Shown: piece after piece, positions 32,161 through 43,190 of the stretch | How positions within the stretch are numbered: position 1 is the first letter of the stretch | Layout: each line of letters opens with the position of its first letter | From: Amoebophrya sp. A120 | Lineage: Eukaryota; Sar; Dinophyceae; Syndiniales; Amoebophryaceae | Length of the DNA: 64,000 bases | Assembly: GCA_905178155.1 (NCBI GenBank) | Contig: CAJINV010000003.1 | Location: forward strand, 2,375,065 to 2,439,064 | Reading direction: 5' to 3' | Translations under genes and position numbers: made by a program | The notes under the pieces: generated by a model | Database searches by the model: none | What the model saw: the letters and a program-made list of their open reading frames with translations, nothing else | Told to the model about the DNA's origin: nothing

Positions 32161-33702
32161 ATGATGAACAATTATACGAAGCGCGAGCCGCCTGAGGTGA
32201 TCGTTCTCTCCGATAGCGACGTGATTTCTGTTCCGGGGGATCGGGGCAGTACAGTGGGGCAAACTCGACCCGCGCCTGAGGCTCCTGCAGAAACAGACTC
32301 ACAGGAGCAACTCCTGTTCCCGAGAAAGGGCGGGAAGCAGCAGCCTACCGGATCATCTTCGGTTGGCGCCCAAAATAATAATCTTCCCGACTCTCAGGTG
32401 GTCTCTACGTCGCAGGTTGATTCACAAGAACAACTCGTTCTGCAAGCAGCGGCCTCCTTCAAGAATGCATCTTCGCACCTGAGGAAAAAAGAAAGTGTCG
32501 GACTCATTGCAACTGAGAATTATAACGATCAGAATTATGCCTCGTTCAGTCTTGGAGCTGGTTCTTCCAGTGGAACACCGTTTGGCGTCGAGAAAAAACT
32601 GAACAAGAAGGTTGTCACCTTTCGGGAATCGAGTAGCGAGGTGGAATTCGTGCTTGACCAATCCATATCGAGCGCCGTGCAAGATGGATCTATTGGGCAC
32701 CGGAACGATCCAGGTCTCAAGCGATTCAGTCCGGTTTTGGGCAATGGAGCCGGCACGGGAGGACAAGGTAGTAGTTCCTCGAGCAACTCTCCTAGTAGAG
32801 CGCCCCTCGTGGTGCCGAGCAGTCCCAGCCAGCACCCCCTAGGATCGCAGGCTCAACAATTCTCGCAGCGAAGTGCTAGCCAGAAAGGGACCCCTAGCAG
32901 TGCAAGTGCCAAGGGGCCGCGGGTGAAAACAAGAACGCCCGGGACGGGCGGGAGCAGGACGTCGAAAAAAGCGCCTAAAACGCCGGGAACAGCGAAGTCT
33001 GGAGCATCAAGTAAAGCGGCACGGAGCCAGCAAACGCCCGGTGGACCACCGCTCAGCGCGGGCAAGAGGACGCCGGGGCAGAAAACTACAACAAGCGGGA
33101 AGAGGAAGAACAAGGCCACACCAAAATCTTCAGCTCGGGAGCCGGAGAACCGGGATGAGTTTTATGATTTTGTGTACGAAAAATTGTCTGACGACGCAGT
33201 GAGTCGTTGGTGCTCGCATTTTGGCCTGAAGGTGAACGCGGGAAAAGCGTTTCTGGCACAGAAGCTGGAGGAGATTCTTCGGTTTGTCTTCGACGGGGAC
33301 GAGAAATCCTTTTTGCAGACGATAGCGAAAGCAGTCGTGCCGGGTTTTGGATCCAGTGTGATACCGTTAGGAGGAGGCTCGCAGCACAGTAATAACAGAA
33401 GGACACCAAACAGGAATAACGAGGGGCATCCACTGTGGTCCGCTGCTTTGTCTGAAGACGCAAATTATCACGCTAGTTCCCTCGAGCCTGAATCTGTACC
33501 TTCTGGTAACGACGAGAGTCTCGATGCGCGTCTCATTCACGCGGTTCGGTCGGAAACGGGTTTGTACGAACAAATGTTGCTTTTCACCCCGGTGCAACCA
33601 CTGGAAGTTCAAAAGCTCCTGCGTGAAAACCACAATATACGAATCGGCCTGCAAGTCTGCGTCGATTTCCTTGAGCGTAACAGTATTTTGTATTCGAAGT
33701 AG
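32161..33702 (+). CDS. SLX4: SLX4 structure-specific endonuclease scaffold
   Basis: The gene is intronless and encodes 513 aa. The N-terminal half is Ser/Gln/Lys-rich and disordered, with an acidic hydrophobic stretch VIVLSDSD near residue 15 that resembles a SUMO-interacting motif. Near residue 340 a helical block (EFYDFVYEKLSDDAVSRWCS, then HFGLKVNAGKAFLAQKLEEI) matches the region of SLX4 before its end. The last 65 residues match the conserved SLX1-binding domain: LIHAVRSETGLYEQMLLFTP, then LEVQKLLRENHNIRIGLQVC, ending FLERNSILYSK. SLX4 activates SLX1 in Holliday-junction and flap resolution. The protein stops right after this domain and lacks the long multi-domain N-terminus of animal SLX4. 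The ATG pair at 32161 is the first in frame after a non-ATG open stretch. Confidence 0.82.
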   Translation: MMNNYTKREPPEVIVLSDSDVISVPGDRGSTVGQTRPAPEAPAETDSQEQLLFPRKGGKQQPTGSSSVGAQNNNLPDSQVVSTSQVDSQEQLVLQAAASFKNASSHLRKKESVGLIATENYNDQNYASFSLGAGSSSGTPFGVEKKLNKKVVTFRESSSEVEFVLDQSISSAVQDGSIGHRNDPGLKRFSPVLGNGAGTGGQGSSSSSNSPSRAPLVVPSSPSQHPLGSQAQQFSQRSASQKGTPSSASAKGPRVKTRTPGTGGSRTSKKAPKTPGTAKSGASSKAARSQQTPGGPPLSAGKRTPGQKTTTSGKRKNKATPKSSAREPENRDEFYDFVYEKLSDDAVSRWCSHFGLKVNAGKAFLAQKLEEILRFVFDGDEKSFLQTIAKAVVPGFGSSVIPLGGGSQHSNNRRTPNRNNEGHPLWSAALSEDANYHASSLEPESVPSGNDESLDARLIHAVRSETGLYEQMLLFTPVQPLEVQKLLRENHNIRIGLQVCVDFLERNSILYSK

Positions 33703-34581
33703 GGTTGTTTTGATGACGTGAAGCGAAAGAGTAGTGCTAGTGGCAAGGACGTGGACGTCTCCAAGACAGCTACACTTTCATCATTCTCAGTTCGAACAAG
33801 GACCTTGTCCACAGAATTTGAAAATCGAGCGTTTCTCCGCTTGTTCACAGACGTGTTTCATCTCAGCTTTCTTGTGAATGTACTCAAAGAAGATGATGAA
33901 AAGAGTTATCGGTTGTCGTCCCCACAACTGCCAGTGTGCAAAAGATTTTGATTTCGTGCATCCGAAAAAAGCCCAAGTGTGTCGGTTATCAATAGTGCGT
34001 GCTGGAACTACCACTTCGTTCGGTCCGTGCAACCATGATTTTCGTGCCAAGAATTGCGTGCAAAGGAAATTAACTTTTTTCACCGCTCGTAGTATGCTGA
34101 AGAAACAAGTTTTCCTCGTTTACTTTTTCAGGAATCCATGTGAAATCCCCATTTTCTCCCCATGTTAGATCTCTCGTCCCCGTCAAGAAATATTCAACAT
34201 ACCACTTCGTACCACAACGTACGTTTCGTATTTTAGGTAGGATGCGTATATTGATTTGGAGGTAATCACCAGTTGCAGGCCTCTTTTTTACATTCGCGTT
34301 TGACTGTATAACTTGTTCACGTTTATTGAGGCCCTTGCACGAGGTGGGCAAGAAATTCAAATTAGACTCCTATATTACCGGAGCTACCGATACCGTTGTA
34401 GCGCCGAAGATGACGCAGGGCAGCCTTGCGCATGAAGGGTGAGTTTCGTCATTTCGCTGCCACTTGGAGTTCGATTCCGACCAAGCGGGTCATTCAAGGC
34501 TAAAACAAGTGTGCTAGAAGTTGTACTGCAACCAGGCTTGTCCTTTCTTTTTTAGTTTCCTCGTCTCGGTTTGGAGGCACG
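33703..34581. other. Intergenic stretch, nothing recognised
   Basis: Frames are short. A possible mini-exon at about 34409-34438 (MTQGSLAHEG before GTGAGT) could not be joined in phase to the next gene and is not called. Confidence 0.35.
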
Positions 34582-37500
34582 ATGCCTGAGGAAGAAGGAG
34601 CTCCGGACGAGGTGGCAATCGCCGTGGAGGGCGAGGACGAGGCGGAGGCGGGCGCGGAAGAACAGGCGGAGGAACAACCTGAGGAAGCAGGCGCAGAAGC
34701 CGACGCCACCGATGAGAACAAGGGACAAAAGAAGGTTGGATCGGGCAAATACATTTTCGATTCGGAACAGGTTAAAGAGGTACAAGACGACATTGACACT
34801 GCGGATGCCATACGCATTGCAAGAGATACCGATCTGCTGGTCTGGAACAAGATAGCAAATTTGTGATGTTGCAGCTCCCTGAAAACCAGATCACCAAAAA
34901 ATTCTGTCTCGCATGAATCCGAATATAAAATTGCCTTTTTTTTGTGACACGAACTGGGGAGTATTTTGCATCCAGGACGATGAGTGGAGCCTTGTCAGAA
35001 TCTGTGATGCTAGATCATGCATTGCAGAACTTGCGGGACCACGGAGGCATAGAAAATCTGCATCACAAGCAACTGCATTCTTCCCGAGGACCCAGACGTA
35101 CTACTTGCAATCCATACGCCAAAATAAGGAGTAGGCTCAAAGAGAAGCCAAGCACTCTCGGTCGCGGAACCACGCTCGCAAACCTGGAAAAGGCCACGGA
35201 CGAGAATAAATTTGCTCAAGTCGTCGCAACCGCGTTCGGAGAAGACACCGGGTAAGTAAGTAAACGTACAATTTCACCCTATTGACAATTACTGACGCGT
35301 CGCGGGATGCAATAAGGACATCAATACATAAAACTGACAGTAAATAAAAGCTTCCCACGACCGTTGCTCTTCTGCTTTGGTTTTTTTTGGAAGATCATAT
35401 TGTTCTTCCTCTTCGATAAAAAGGATGCTTAGAAGGTCCTTTTTGGGTGAGAAGACGGAAGGTGATGATTTTGCAAGAACTTATGCACCGGAATAAACGT
35501 ACAAATACAAAACAGCATCGGAAAGCATTTAAATGAGCAGTTGGCGAACCGAGAATCGCAGCAGGGGGCGTTCGCCGTGCTGCAGGGGTCCGGCCAGGGA
35601 CGGTCGATGGGGCGGCCGGCCAGTCCGGTCACGCCGTTGGTGCAGCGCGTATATTCCCTCGGTCACATGTTCGACGAGGAAGACAGCCCGCTGGCGAAGT
35701 GCGTGCGGGAGCGGATCGCGTATTTGCCGACGCGGATGGAGTTTATGGATCCCGACTTCGACTGGTTTAAGAGTCGGTGGACCAGTGCCAACCGCGTGGA
35801 GGTGGAGCCCCTGCTCTCCTGGGAAGACCTGATAAAGCTCCGATGGCGACACATGAAGAAGAACGTGGACATGTACTGGCAGGTGTACTCGACAGCCATG
35901 GCGGTCACAGTCTGGGGCACCACCTTGCACGTGGTCGACAAGGGCTTCATGGGAGGAGCGCCGATTGCGAAAGACTTCTTTCTGGAGCGAATGCAGCTGC
36001 CCCCGCAGATGTTCGGTATCTTATCTTTTTCACGCTCAGTTGTTTCCCTTTCTTTCTCGGGCACTTTGATTTTACGTGCCCACACCGCAAAGATAGAATA
36101 AAGAAAAGTAGAAGACCGACAAAATCACCTGATGGTTTGTTCACCATGTACCTTTTTCGTCCGAGCAGTAGACCCCTTCTCTTCTTGGATGTCGTTTTTC
36201 TTTCTCGACATCAAATGTTTCGAACGATATGAAAAAACCTGGTGGATGTTGTGAAATACAAACAAATTATCGATCAACGATAAAACAGGTATCTTCAGCG
36301 GCGTGATTTCCTTCCTGTTGGTGATTCGTGTGAATCTTTCGTACGGGCGTTGGTGGATGGCGCGGCAGGAATTGGAGAAGTTCGCTACCCAGTTTTACAT
36401 GTTCGCCATCACGCTCTGCTGCTGGGACCAGTTCACGGTGACCTCGGGGAAGGACCACTACCTGTTCCGCCGCCGCGTGTGCGGGTTGATTTCCCTAATG
36501 CACGCCAAGTGTTGCGAGGAGTTGCGCGAGAGCTACGAGTCGCCCTCCTTGGGGGACTGGTATTTAGAGGATTCCGTGCAGCGGACGATGAACGACCACA
36601 GTCTCGTTCAGGAGATCATCGGCGTAAACAACGACTCGGAGCCGGTCCGCGACAAGACGGCGCAGGTGTACGCGTGGCTGGTGATGCTGGTCTCCGGCCG
36701 GTTTTTCAAGTGCCACTTTGTCCCCCCGCCGCTCCTGACCCAGATGTTCGCGCTGATCCAAAACGGGATGCAGTCCTTCCACAGCGCGCTGGTGATCCGA
36801 AACACGGAGTTTCCCGAGCCCTTCACTGTGATTGTGGTGAACTTGAGTACGCTGATGGGGTTCCTGATCCCGGTCGTGATCCACCCGCTGCTGGACTTTC
36901 TGCTCTGGAAGTTTCTCCTGCTCACCATCGCCATGTACGGGTTCGTCGTCACGGGCCTGGTGGCCCAAATGCTCGAGGACCCGTTCGGAACGGACACCTT
37001 CGATCACCCACTGGATCAGTACCAGATAGACTTTGACATAGCCCTGATGGAGGTCATCGACAAGTTCGACTACCGAGTGCCCTTCGCCACGGAAAACGGC
37101 TTGCGGGAGGACGACTACAAAAAGGCGATGGCAGAAACCATTCGGTGGAACAACTGCGCCCCGAAGGCACCACGGGAGCGCGTGGGACCCACACAGGGCG
37201 CGCTACGGATCATTCGCAGGGTAGACGCCACAAAGGACGGTATAAGATTGTTCATCAGAGAAGTGGAAGTAGGGGACTCATTCGGTTTCGTTGGTTATCT
37301 TTTGTGCAGCATCGTCCTGCATCATAATACATCTCTGTGTGATCATCCGCTTGGCGTTGTTCATCTGATCCGCGCAGCATTCGCACCGAGACTCACAATG
37401 ATCATTCTTTTGCGCAGCTTTAGACCAGGTGACTTTAATATTGGCTGGAAGCACTGCCACTGAGTCTCGTCGACATGAAAATGTTGATTTTATTTCAACA

Positions 37501-37919
37501 AAACAGGTTGGGATTCCGACGATAGTTGCATCCCCTTTGAGCATGAGCTGAAGCCGAGGCGGCGACCGAAACTGGTAGAGGATAAGGCAGAGCGGGTGAA
37601 GGAGCGGTTCCGATTGAAGGAGGAACTGAAAGAGGCGGCGAAGTTCGCGCGGATGAAGCGGGCTGTGTTCAACATCGAGGCGTACGCCATCATCCATATG
37701 AACGAAAAGTACGGGCGCCACGAGTTCGGAAAGCAGCGGTCGAAGAGGGTCGGGGGTGACGACAATGCAAAAAGCCCCGACGACAACATGGCGCCGCTAG
37801 TAAGCGAGCGACCCAGCCGGCCAAGCACGTTTCGCCAAATGCCGGTTGATGACTCGCCTGCCAACCCGGGGAGGACGCGAGCCGCCAAGAGCATCTACCG
37901 ACCCGATCGCGGCGGCTAA
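34582..37919 (+). CDS. Bestrophin/UPF0187-like anion channel with acidic N-terminal extension
   Basis: Exons 34582-34810, 35122-35251, 35516-36015, 36289-37239 and 37507-37919 are in phase and give 740 aa. Residues 1-65 are Glu/Ala-rich. The channel domain starts with SWEDLIKLRWRH and VYSTAMAVTVWGTTL, then FSGVISFLLVIRVNLSYGRW with WMARQELEKF (family pattern R-x-N-x-S-Y-x-R-W), a second membrane block (FTVIVVNLSTLMGFLIPVVI, then LLLTIAMYGFVVTGL), and the diagnostic EDPFGTDTFDHPLD corresponding to the acidic Ca/Cl loop of bestrophins. The C-terminus is basic and cytosolic. Bestrophins form pentameric chloride/bicarbonate channels. Intron 1 is introner 7; the other introns are GT-AG. The acceptor at 35516 was chosen because it alone keeps phase. 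Confidence 0.85.
34811..35116. mobile_element. Introner 7 (family A-like, diverged) with TSD TGCCA/CGCCA
   Basis: Left end TACGCATTGCAAG..CTGGTCTGGAA pairs with the right end, which inverts to TATGGATTGCAAG..CTGGGTC. Flanking repeats at 34806-34810 and 35117-35121 differ at one base that is synonymous (GAT or GAC, Asp). Excision gives GAT GCC AAA ATA AGG in frame. The TIR is more eroded than in other copies, suggesting an older insertion. Confidence 0.82.
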
Positions 37920-38900
37920 GTGGATACTGAATTTGTAAGATATGTAGGCTAGACGTTGTTTATCAGAACGAAAGTTCTACGAACTACGTCTACTCTAGGT
38001 GTGAACCGCGATGGAACTACTGCGGCTGCTGTTGTCTATTCTTCCAAAAAAAAACATGTGAAAGTCTGCTTTCCCAAACAAGGTGAAGTTTGCCTGAAGA
38101 GCAAATCCCACCGTCGGAGAATTTCGCTGCAACATTGCAGGCGTCTGATGAGCAAGGTGGTTGTACTTACTAGAGATACGACTTTGATCAACATCTATGC
38201 TACAGACTTAGCATGGGAGAAAAAAAATATACCCGGAGAACCATGAATTTTCTTGTAAAATTAATAACGGCATAAACATATGTCAGTGAAGTTGTGCCAA
38301 TCTCAAAAGCTACCCCGGTACAAACAGAAGTATAAAGATATCAATCGGACTTCCAAAAAGCAACGTTTAAAAAACAGTATTACATTAGGTTGAAATGAAT
38401 ACTTGGATAATTATTCCGTTAAATGTCAAGTGTCTTTTACTTGCGTCTGTAATATGGCAATTGATTTCTAGAGGAAGACGGCGACAACCGCAGTACAAGG
38501 GCTACGCGTACCGGCGCCCAAGGCCGAAGCGTCGCATGTCTTGCAGCTGGCCCTGTTCTGTTTTCGGCTCATCGTTTGTGACAGTGAGTACTGTAACCGT
38601 TGTTCCCAAAATCATGCTCGAACATATCGGACGCAGAGCTACAGCTACGTTGCTCCTACCGCACGCAGATCGGTTGTCTAGTCGTACAAGTGATTCGGCT
38701 GGTGCCTTTTCTCGGTTACTGAGAGGAAGAAAAAAGTGTCGGTGTTGATTCGTCTTTTTCGCGTTTTGAGTTTCGGTCTGCTTCCGCATCCTTTTGCTGT
38801 CGGTTCTCCTATTTCTCTTTTCACGACAATGAGCTCGTGCTTACATCTGTGAGGTGCAGTATGAAGGTTTGTATCATGATTTTTCGTGCGCACTTACTTT
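37920..38900. other. Intergenic stretch, nothing convincing
   Basis: A 117-codon frame at 38395-38748 has a hydrophobic start and a basic middle, but no family resemblance or splice support. The rest is A+T-rich. Confidence 0.35.
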
Positions 38901-39334
38901 TTGTTTTTCCTGAAAATTTACTCCGAAAGCGGGGGTCGTAGGGTCCGGGTCGCCGGGCCCGTCCAGAACTTGCGCAGTACTTCGCCGCGGATGTTTCGCC
39001 TCTGGAATTTCAGAGCCTGTCAGGCACAAGATGGAGTGGTCTTGCGAAGCTAACAAGTGCTCCCAGTGTCGCACTCCGCGAAACGGAGCCGGGCTGCTGC
39101 ACTGAGGTCGCCCCGGGGTCGGCCCCAAATGCTATGCGCCGCGCCAACATTTTGCGCCGGCAGAGGCTTCGGTGTGTCGGCGCCGCGCGCGCCTTCTCCT
39201 TGCTAGTTGCCCAAACCAGGCCGCGAAGACAGGCCGCAGGGACCGCCCGCTGGTGGCTTCAATTCCAGAGGCGTTTCGTTGTCTCCTTGCACACTTGTGC
39301 ACTTCGCGCAAATGAGCTGCTGTGGCAGCGCCAT

Positions 39335-39355
39335 CGCGTAACGCACGTTACACGG
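39335..39355. repeat. Palindromic repeat copy 1
   Basis: GCGTAACGCACGTTACAC sits in a shared context: a preceding GCCATC and a following GGCGG/GACGG. The core GTAACG-CAC-GTTAC is close to a perfect palindrome. Confidence 0.75.
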
Positions 39356-39491
39356 CGGCTCTCTGTTTCACTTGTGCCTTCCCGGCCGTGTCAATAGTGC
39401 TCCCCGTGGCGGCCGCTTTAATTTCAGAGGCATGTCCTTGCCTATATGCACGCTTGCGCACGTTGCAAAAAGCTTGCCACCGCCGTGCCAT

Positions 39492-39512
39492 CGTGTAACG
39501 CACGTTACACGA
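39492..39512. repeat. Palindromic repeat copy 2
   Basis: GTGTAACGCACGTTACAC is preceded by GCCATC and followed by GACGG, 157 bp after copy 1. The sequence between the copies is also loosely repeated. Confidence 0.75.
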
Positions 39513-39974
39513 CGGCCCTCTGCTCCGCCGCAGCCCCCTTCGTGTGTGGGGAGCTGTGTGCGAAAAGCCTTGCCGCTTTGGGTTGTAAGGAGGCGCCCTC
39601 GTCCTCTCCTCGTCTGGGTAAGGCGCCCGCCAGCTAGCCATAAGAGGAGCAAGGCGCTGCTGGCTCGCCTGCCGGGCTGCGTCTCTCACTCTTGGTAAGT
39701 GAGCAGCGGCCCTCGCCGTCGCCTTCGTGCCCTGGTTAGAGGAGGTGCGCCACTGTGCTCACCCTCGCTCGCTGCAAACAGGCGACGGCCCTTCTGTTTT
39801 GTTCCTGATGCGCCCCACCGAGAGGATTTCTTTTTCTTGTGGCTTGTGCTGGTTATTTCCATTTGTTCTGCCGCTTCTGATCTGCCGCTCGGTGGGTGCT
39901 CTGCTTCTTTCAGAGCTGCGGTCGGATCTTGGCTTGGTCATCCGCAACTTCTTTGGAGATTCGGTGTGAAGCTT

Positions 39975-40270
39975 CGTCCGGAACTTTTTCCACGATTGTC
40001 TCAGAACTTGGTTCAGAACTTGCAAAAAACTTGTTTTGGAACTTGCAAAGTTTTTTTTTTTGGCTTTTCTTTTTTTCTCGTTCCGCGATGGGATAGCCAA
40101 TTTCTCGCCTTTCTTTTTCGGTCTGCGAAACGTTTTTCTGCAAGTTCCGAGACAAGTCTTCGGACAAGTTCCGAGACTAGGTCCGGAAAAAGTTCCGAAA
40201 CAAGTGCCGCGGCAAATTTCTGAACAAGCCCCAGAGCAAGTAGCCCCGGAACAAGGCCCGGGGCAAAGCT
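39975..40270. repeat. Field of degenerate AAGTTCCGA(A/G)ACAAG repeats, in inverted halves
   Basis: From about 39975 to 40050 the motif appears as GAACTTG/GGAACTT; from about 40140 to 40270 it appears in the opposite sense (CAAGTTCCGAGACAAG and variants, about eight units of roughly 15 bp). A T-rich segment separates the halves, so a large imperfect hairpin is possible. Read forward it gives a Q-V-P-R-type 5-aa repeat, but there is no gene context. Confidence 0.65.
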
Positions 40271-40755
40271 CCTGCGTGTGCAAGGGCCCCGCGGGCAGGC
40301 TTCTGGGGCATTGGTTTCGGAACAAACTAGCTAGGCCCGCTACGTGGCCGGCCCATGAGGGTGGTCCGGGCCGTCGCGCCGGCAGGAGTGTGACGTCGGT
40401 CTGAGGCCGCCGACCTTCGCCACTGCCAGCGGGTCACGTCCTCTGGGAGGGGGCGGCGCTCTGGTGTGATCCGGTTAGAAGGCCTCGCAGCTTTAAAGGG
40501 CGGCCGTCGGACCGCCCAGGGGCGGGGCTTCCGGGACTCTGAAGAAAGGGCAACGGGGTTTCATGGCGTCGGAGGCAGCCTGGGTGCTGGCTCGGCGCAG
40601 CCAAGCAAGCTTGTCTCCCCCGCGGCGCCCGGTGTGGATGTGCCGGCCCCTGTCGTCGGGTGGGCCCGCGGAGACTGTTTCTATTTTGTTGTCATTGCGC
40701 GCGCGCCCGAAGCGCTTTGTTTTATCACATTCCAGCAAACGAAGCCGCGCGCCAT

Positions 40756-40775
40756 CGTGTAACGCGCGTTACACG
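40756..40775. repeat. Palindromic repeat copy 3 (perfect 20-bp palindrome)
   Basis: CGTGTAACGCGCGTTACACG is a perfect palindrome, again preceded by GCCAT and followed by ACGG. Conservation of the flanks over about 28 bp in three copies indicates a dispersed unit and not chance. Confidence 0.8.
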
Positions 40776-41536
40776 ACGGCGTTGTCGTTTCGTCCTGTCG
40801 CCTGCTGCGCAGCTGTGGCATGCTTCCGGCTCCTGTAGACGCATTGTTTCACCACAGAGCGACACTCGCTCTCGCGTCCCCCCTCTGGCGCAACACCTCA
40901 AAGAAAGGCCTCCCTTCATGTCGTGCCGACAGCCGCGAGCACGGGCGCCCGCGCGGCTATAGGGGAAGCATGCTGCATCGCGCCCATCTTCGCTTGGTGT
41001 GCAAGCGTGTTGCCGTAGCGTTTGGTCGTCGCTGGGGTGGTTCGTCTCGGTGGGCTGCTGCCTCGCACCAACATGCAGCCAGCAACCACCTGAGCAGAAT
41101 AAACCCGTGGAAGGCTCCTCCTACTGGGGCTGGGCCCTCGTTGCCTGGCACCCCGGCGCCCTCTCGTATTGCCCCATCCGGGAATCGGCCCGACAAGTTC
41201 CGGGCAAGTTCTGTGCGAGTTCAGCGCCGCATACATCTAGACCCATGCTTTCGGAGTAACTGAAAATTGAAAAAAACATGCTTTCTTATCCCAACTACAG
41301 GCAGTGGTAGTCCCACCAAAAGTTGCCGTTTTGGACTATCATTTCCACCAATTTTGAATTTGAACATCATCAAACCACACTTTTCTAAATTCAACTTTCT
41401 ATCACCCACTTACCTTCATTAAGCATGCATCGGAATTCATCAACCTTGTTTCGTTTTGATATCGGGTAACAGTCCGCATCCCGGCTGTTGTGAGTAAGGA
41501 AGGTTCATCTCCACGACCCGATATTGATTATTCATT

Positions 41537-43190
41537 ATGGCGTCAAAGTTGAAGAAGTTACGGGCCGCCGCGGGCGTCAATGAGACTGGTGAGGCGGAGC
41601 AATTGCTTCCCGGTCTGGCCAAGCGCCCCGGCGTCGGGAACTACAAAACCGCAGGAGGGGGCCACAATTCCAAGATCATGAAAGTCATGGCGGACATCGA
41701 AAAGGATCTCATAGAGTACTTCTATCTGTTGTTCCACACCTTTTTTCTCCCGCACCCGTGTCCTGATTGGCTACAAAGATTCTTGCTCTCAGGCCAACGA
41801 GAATGATCAATGTGGGTTCGCCTTAGATAGGACTATAGAAAGACAGAGAACAACAGAGGAATCGCTGCGGCATTGCTTGACAGACATTATTCCTCCCTAA
41901 ATGCAGCCCGTATTAGAAATGTCGTGTGATCATAGATTCATTCGCATACGTCCACTGCATCAAAAGTAAAGACATTTTCTCCTAAAACTCTACTACAGGT
42001 ACCTGGAAGACTTGGATACCATTGCGGCGAACATTGACACGCTGGCGCACGACGTGCGCAGGGTGGCCACGACGAAGGAGGAAGGGCAGAAGGTGAAGGA
42101 GATGCAGATGCAATTGGACCAGTCGAAGCAGTACAATGCGAAGGTGAAATCCTGCCTGGAGGATCTGGAAAACCTCGCGCACGGCAAAAAGTCCCACACG
42201 CTGAGCTCCGCCGAGAAGGACTACTGTAACACCATCCTGGAGACCATGTCGAAGAAGTTCAAGGACTGCGTGAAAAAGTCCCTCGCCGCGCAGAGCAATT
42301 TCGAGACGGCGACCCGGAGCCGGCTGCAGAAGGGGCTGCAGATGATGTTCCCCGACGCGAGCAAAGAGGAGGTGTCCGAGCTCATTTCTGGCGACCCGAA
42401 GCAGATCCAGGGCCTGTTGCAGAAGCAGTACACCAAGGCGGGGAGCCAGGGCGACCGCCAGCTCCACGATCAGTTGTCCACCATGCAGGACAACCACGAC
42501 GCAATGTTGGAGTTGGAACAGTCCGTGCTGGAGTTAAACGAGCTGTTCTTCTACCTCTCCGCACTCGTAGAGAAGCAGGCCCGGACGTTGGAAAGCATCG
42601 AAGCGTAATTTTTTACTATCATATGCTCGGATTTGGTTTTCGTGTTTCTCTCTTTGATGAGCATTTTTTGGGGGTAGTGCTCTTGCTGCATATAACGACT
42701 CGTCCTATTGAGAAGCTTTGCTTTTTTGCTAGCGAGTTTTGTTGCGCTTCAATGCAGCTGCTATCTTGTCCAAAATAGAAATTGATTTTTGTTTCATGTA
42801 CCACGATGATTACCACCTGTATGAACAGAGAACAACAAATGGATAAATAAATCGGAGCAACAAAAATATAACAGGCACGTGGACAAAACGGACGAATACA
42901 TTGGGGAGGGGGTCGAGTCCCTGGAGCGCGCGGAAACCTTGCAGCGCAGCTACGAGTCGAAGCGGCAATGTTTGAAAGCGGTGCTCTGTTGGGGCGGTAT
43001 CGTCGGGATCATCGTGCTCTGCGTCATCTTGTTCTTCTGTGTTATCAAGCCGGCCTGCCTAGAAGGGGGTGGCGGGAGTTTCCTGCAGTTGGGGGGTGGC
43101 GGGAGTTTCCTGCAACGGTCGGATAGTAACCAGGGGAGTCTGCTTTTTTCCAATCCGAAGAAACTCCGTTTTCCCCAGCCTCGACAGTGA
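41537..43190 (+). CDS. Syntaxin-type Qa-SNARE, tandem copy 1
   Basis: Exons 41537-41715, 41999-42604 and 42875-43190 give 366 aa. After a short variable start (MASKLKKLRAAAG) comes an N-terminal helical region, then the t-SNARE motif at about residues 222-283 (LELEQSVLELNELFFYLSAL, then VEKQARTLESIEAHV), with the Gln of VEKQ as the zero-layer residue. A membrane anchor follows at about 297-319 (GGIVGIIVLCVILFFCVI). A tail of about 45 residues lies beyond the anchor and contains a duplicated GGGGSFLQ unit; ordinary syntaxins end at the anchor. Qa-SNAREs drive membrane fusion with partner SNAREs; the compartment is not evident. Both introns are GT-AG and in phase. Confidence 0.9.

Larger units (their letters stand above)
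38901..41240. repeat. Second G+C-rich island, no credible gene
   Basis: This resembles the 13.3-15.7 kb island in composition. Overlapping Arg/Ala/Pro-rich frames exist in all six frames and none has a domain. It carries three copies of a palindromic motif and a field of degenerate AAGTTCCGA repeats, listed separately. Confidence 0.5.

Noticed and set aside
34409-34438. Upstream coding exon of the bestrophin-like gene (MTQGSLAHEG)
   Set aside because: Its donor phase does not match any acceptor before the ATG at 34582.
40036-40404. Protein with Q-V-P-R pentapeptide repeats
   Set aside because: The DNA repeat is degenerate, partly inverted and has no start, splice or family context.
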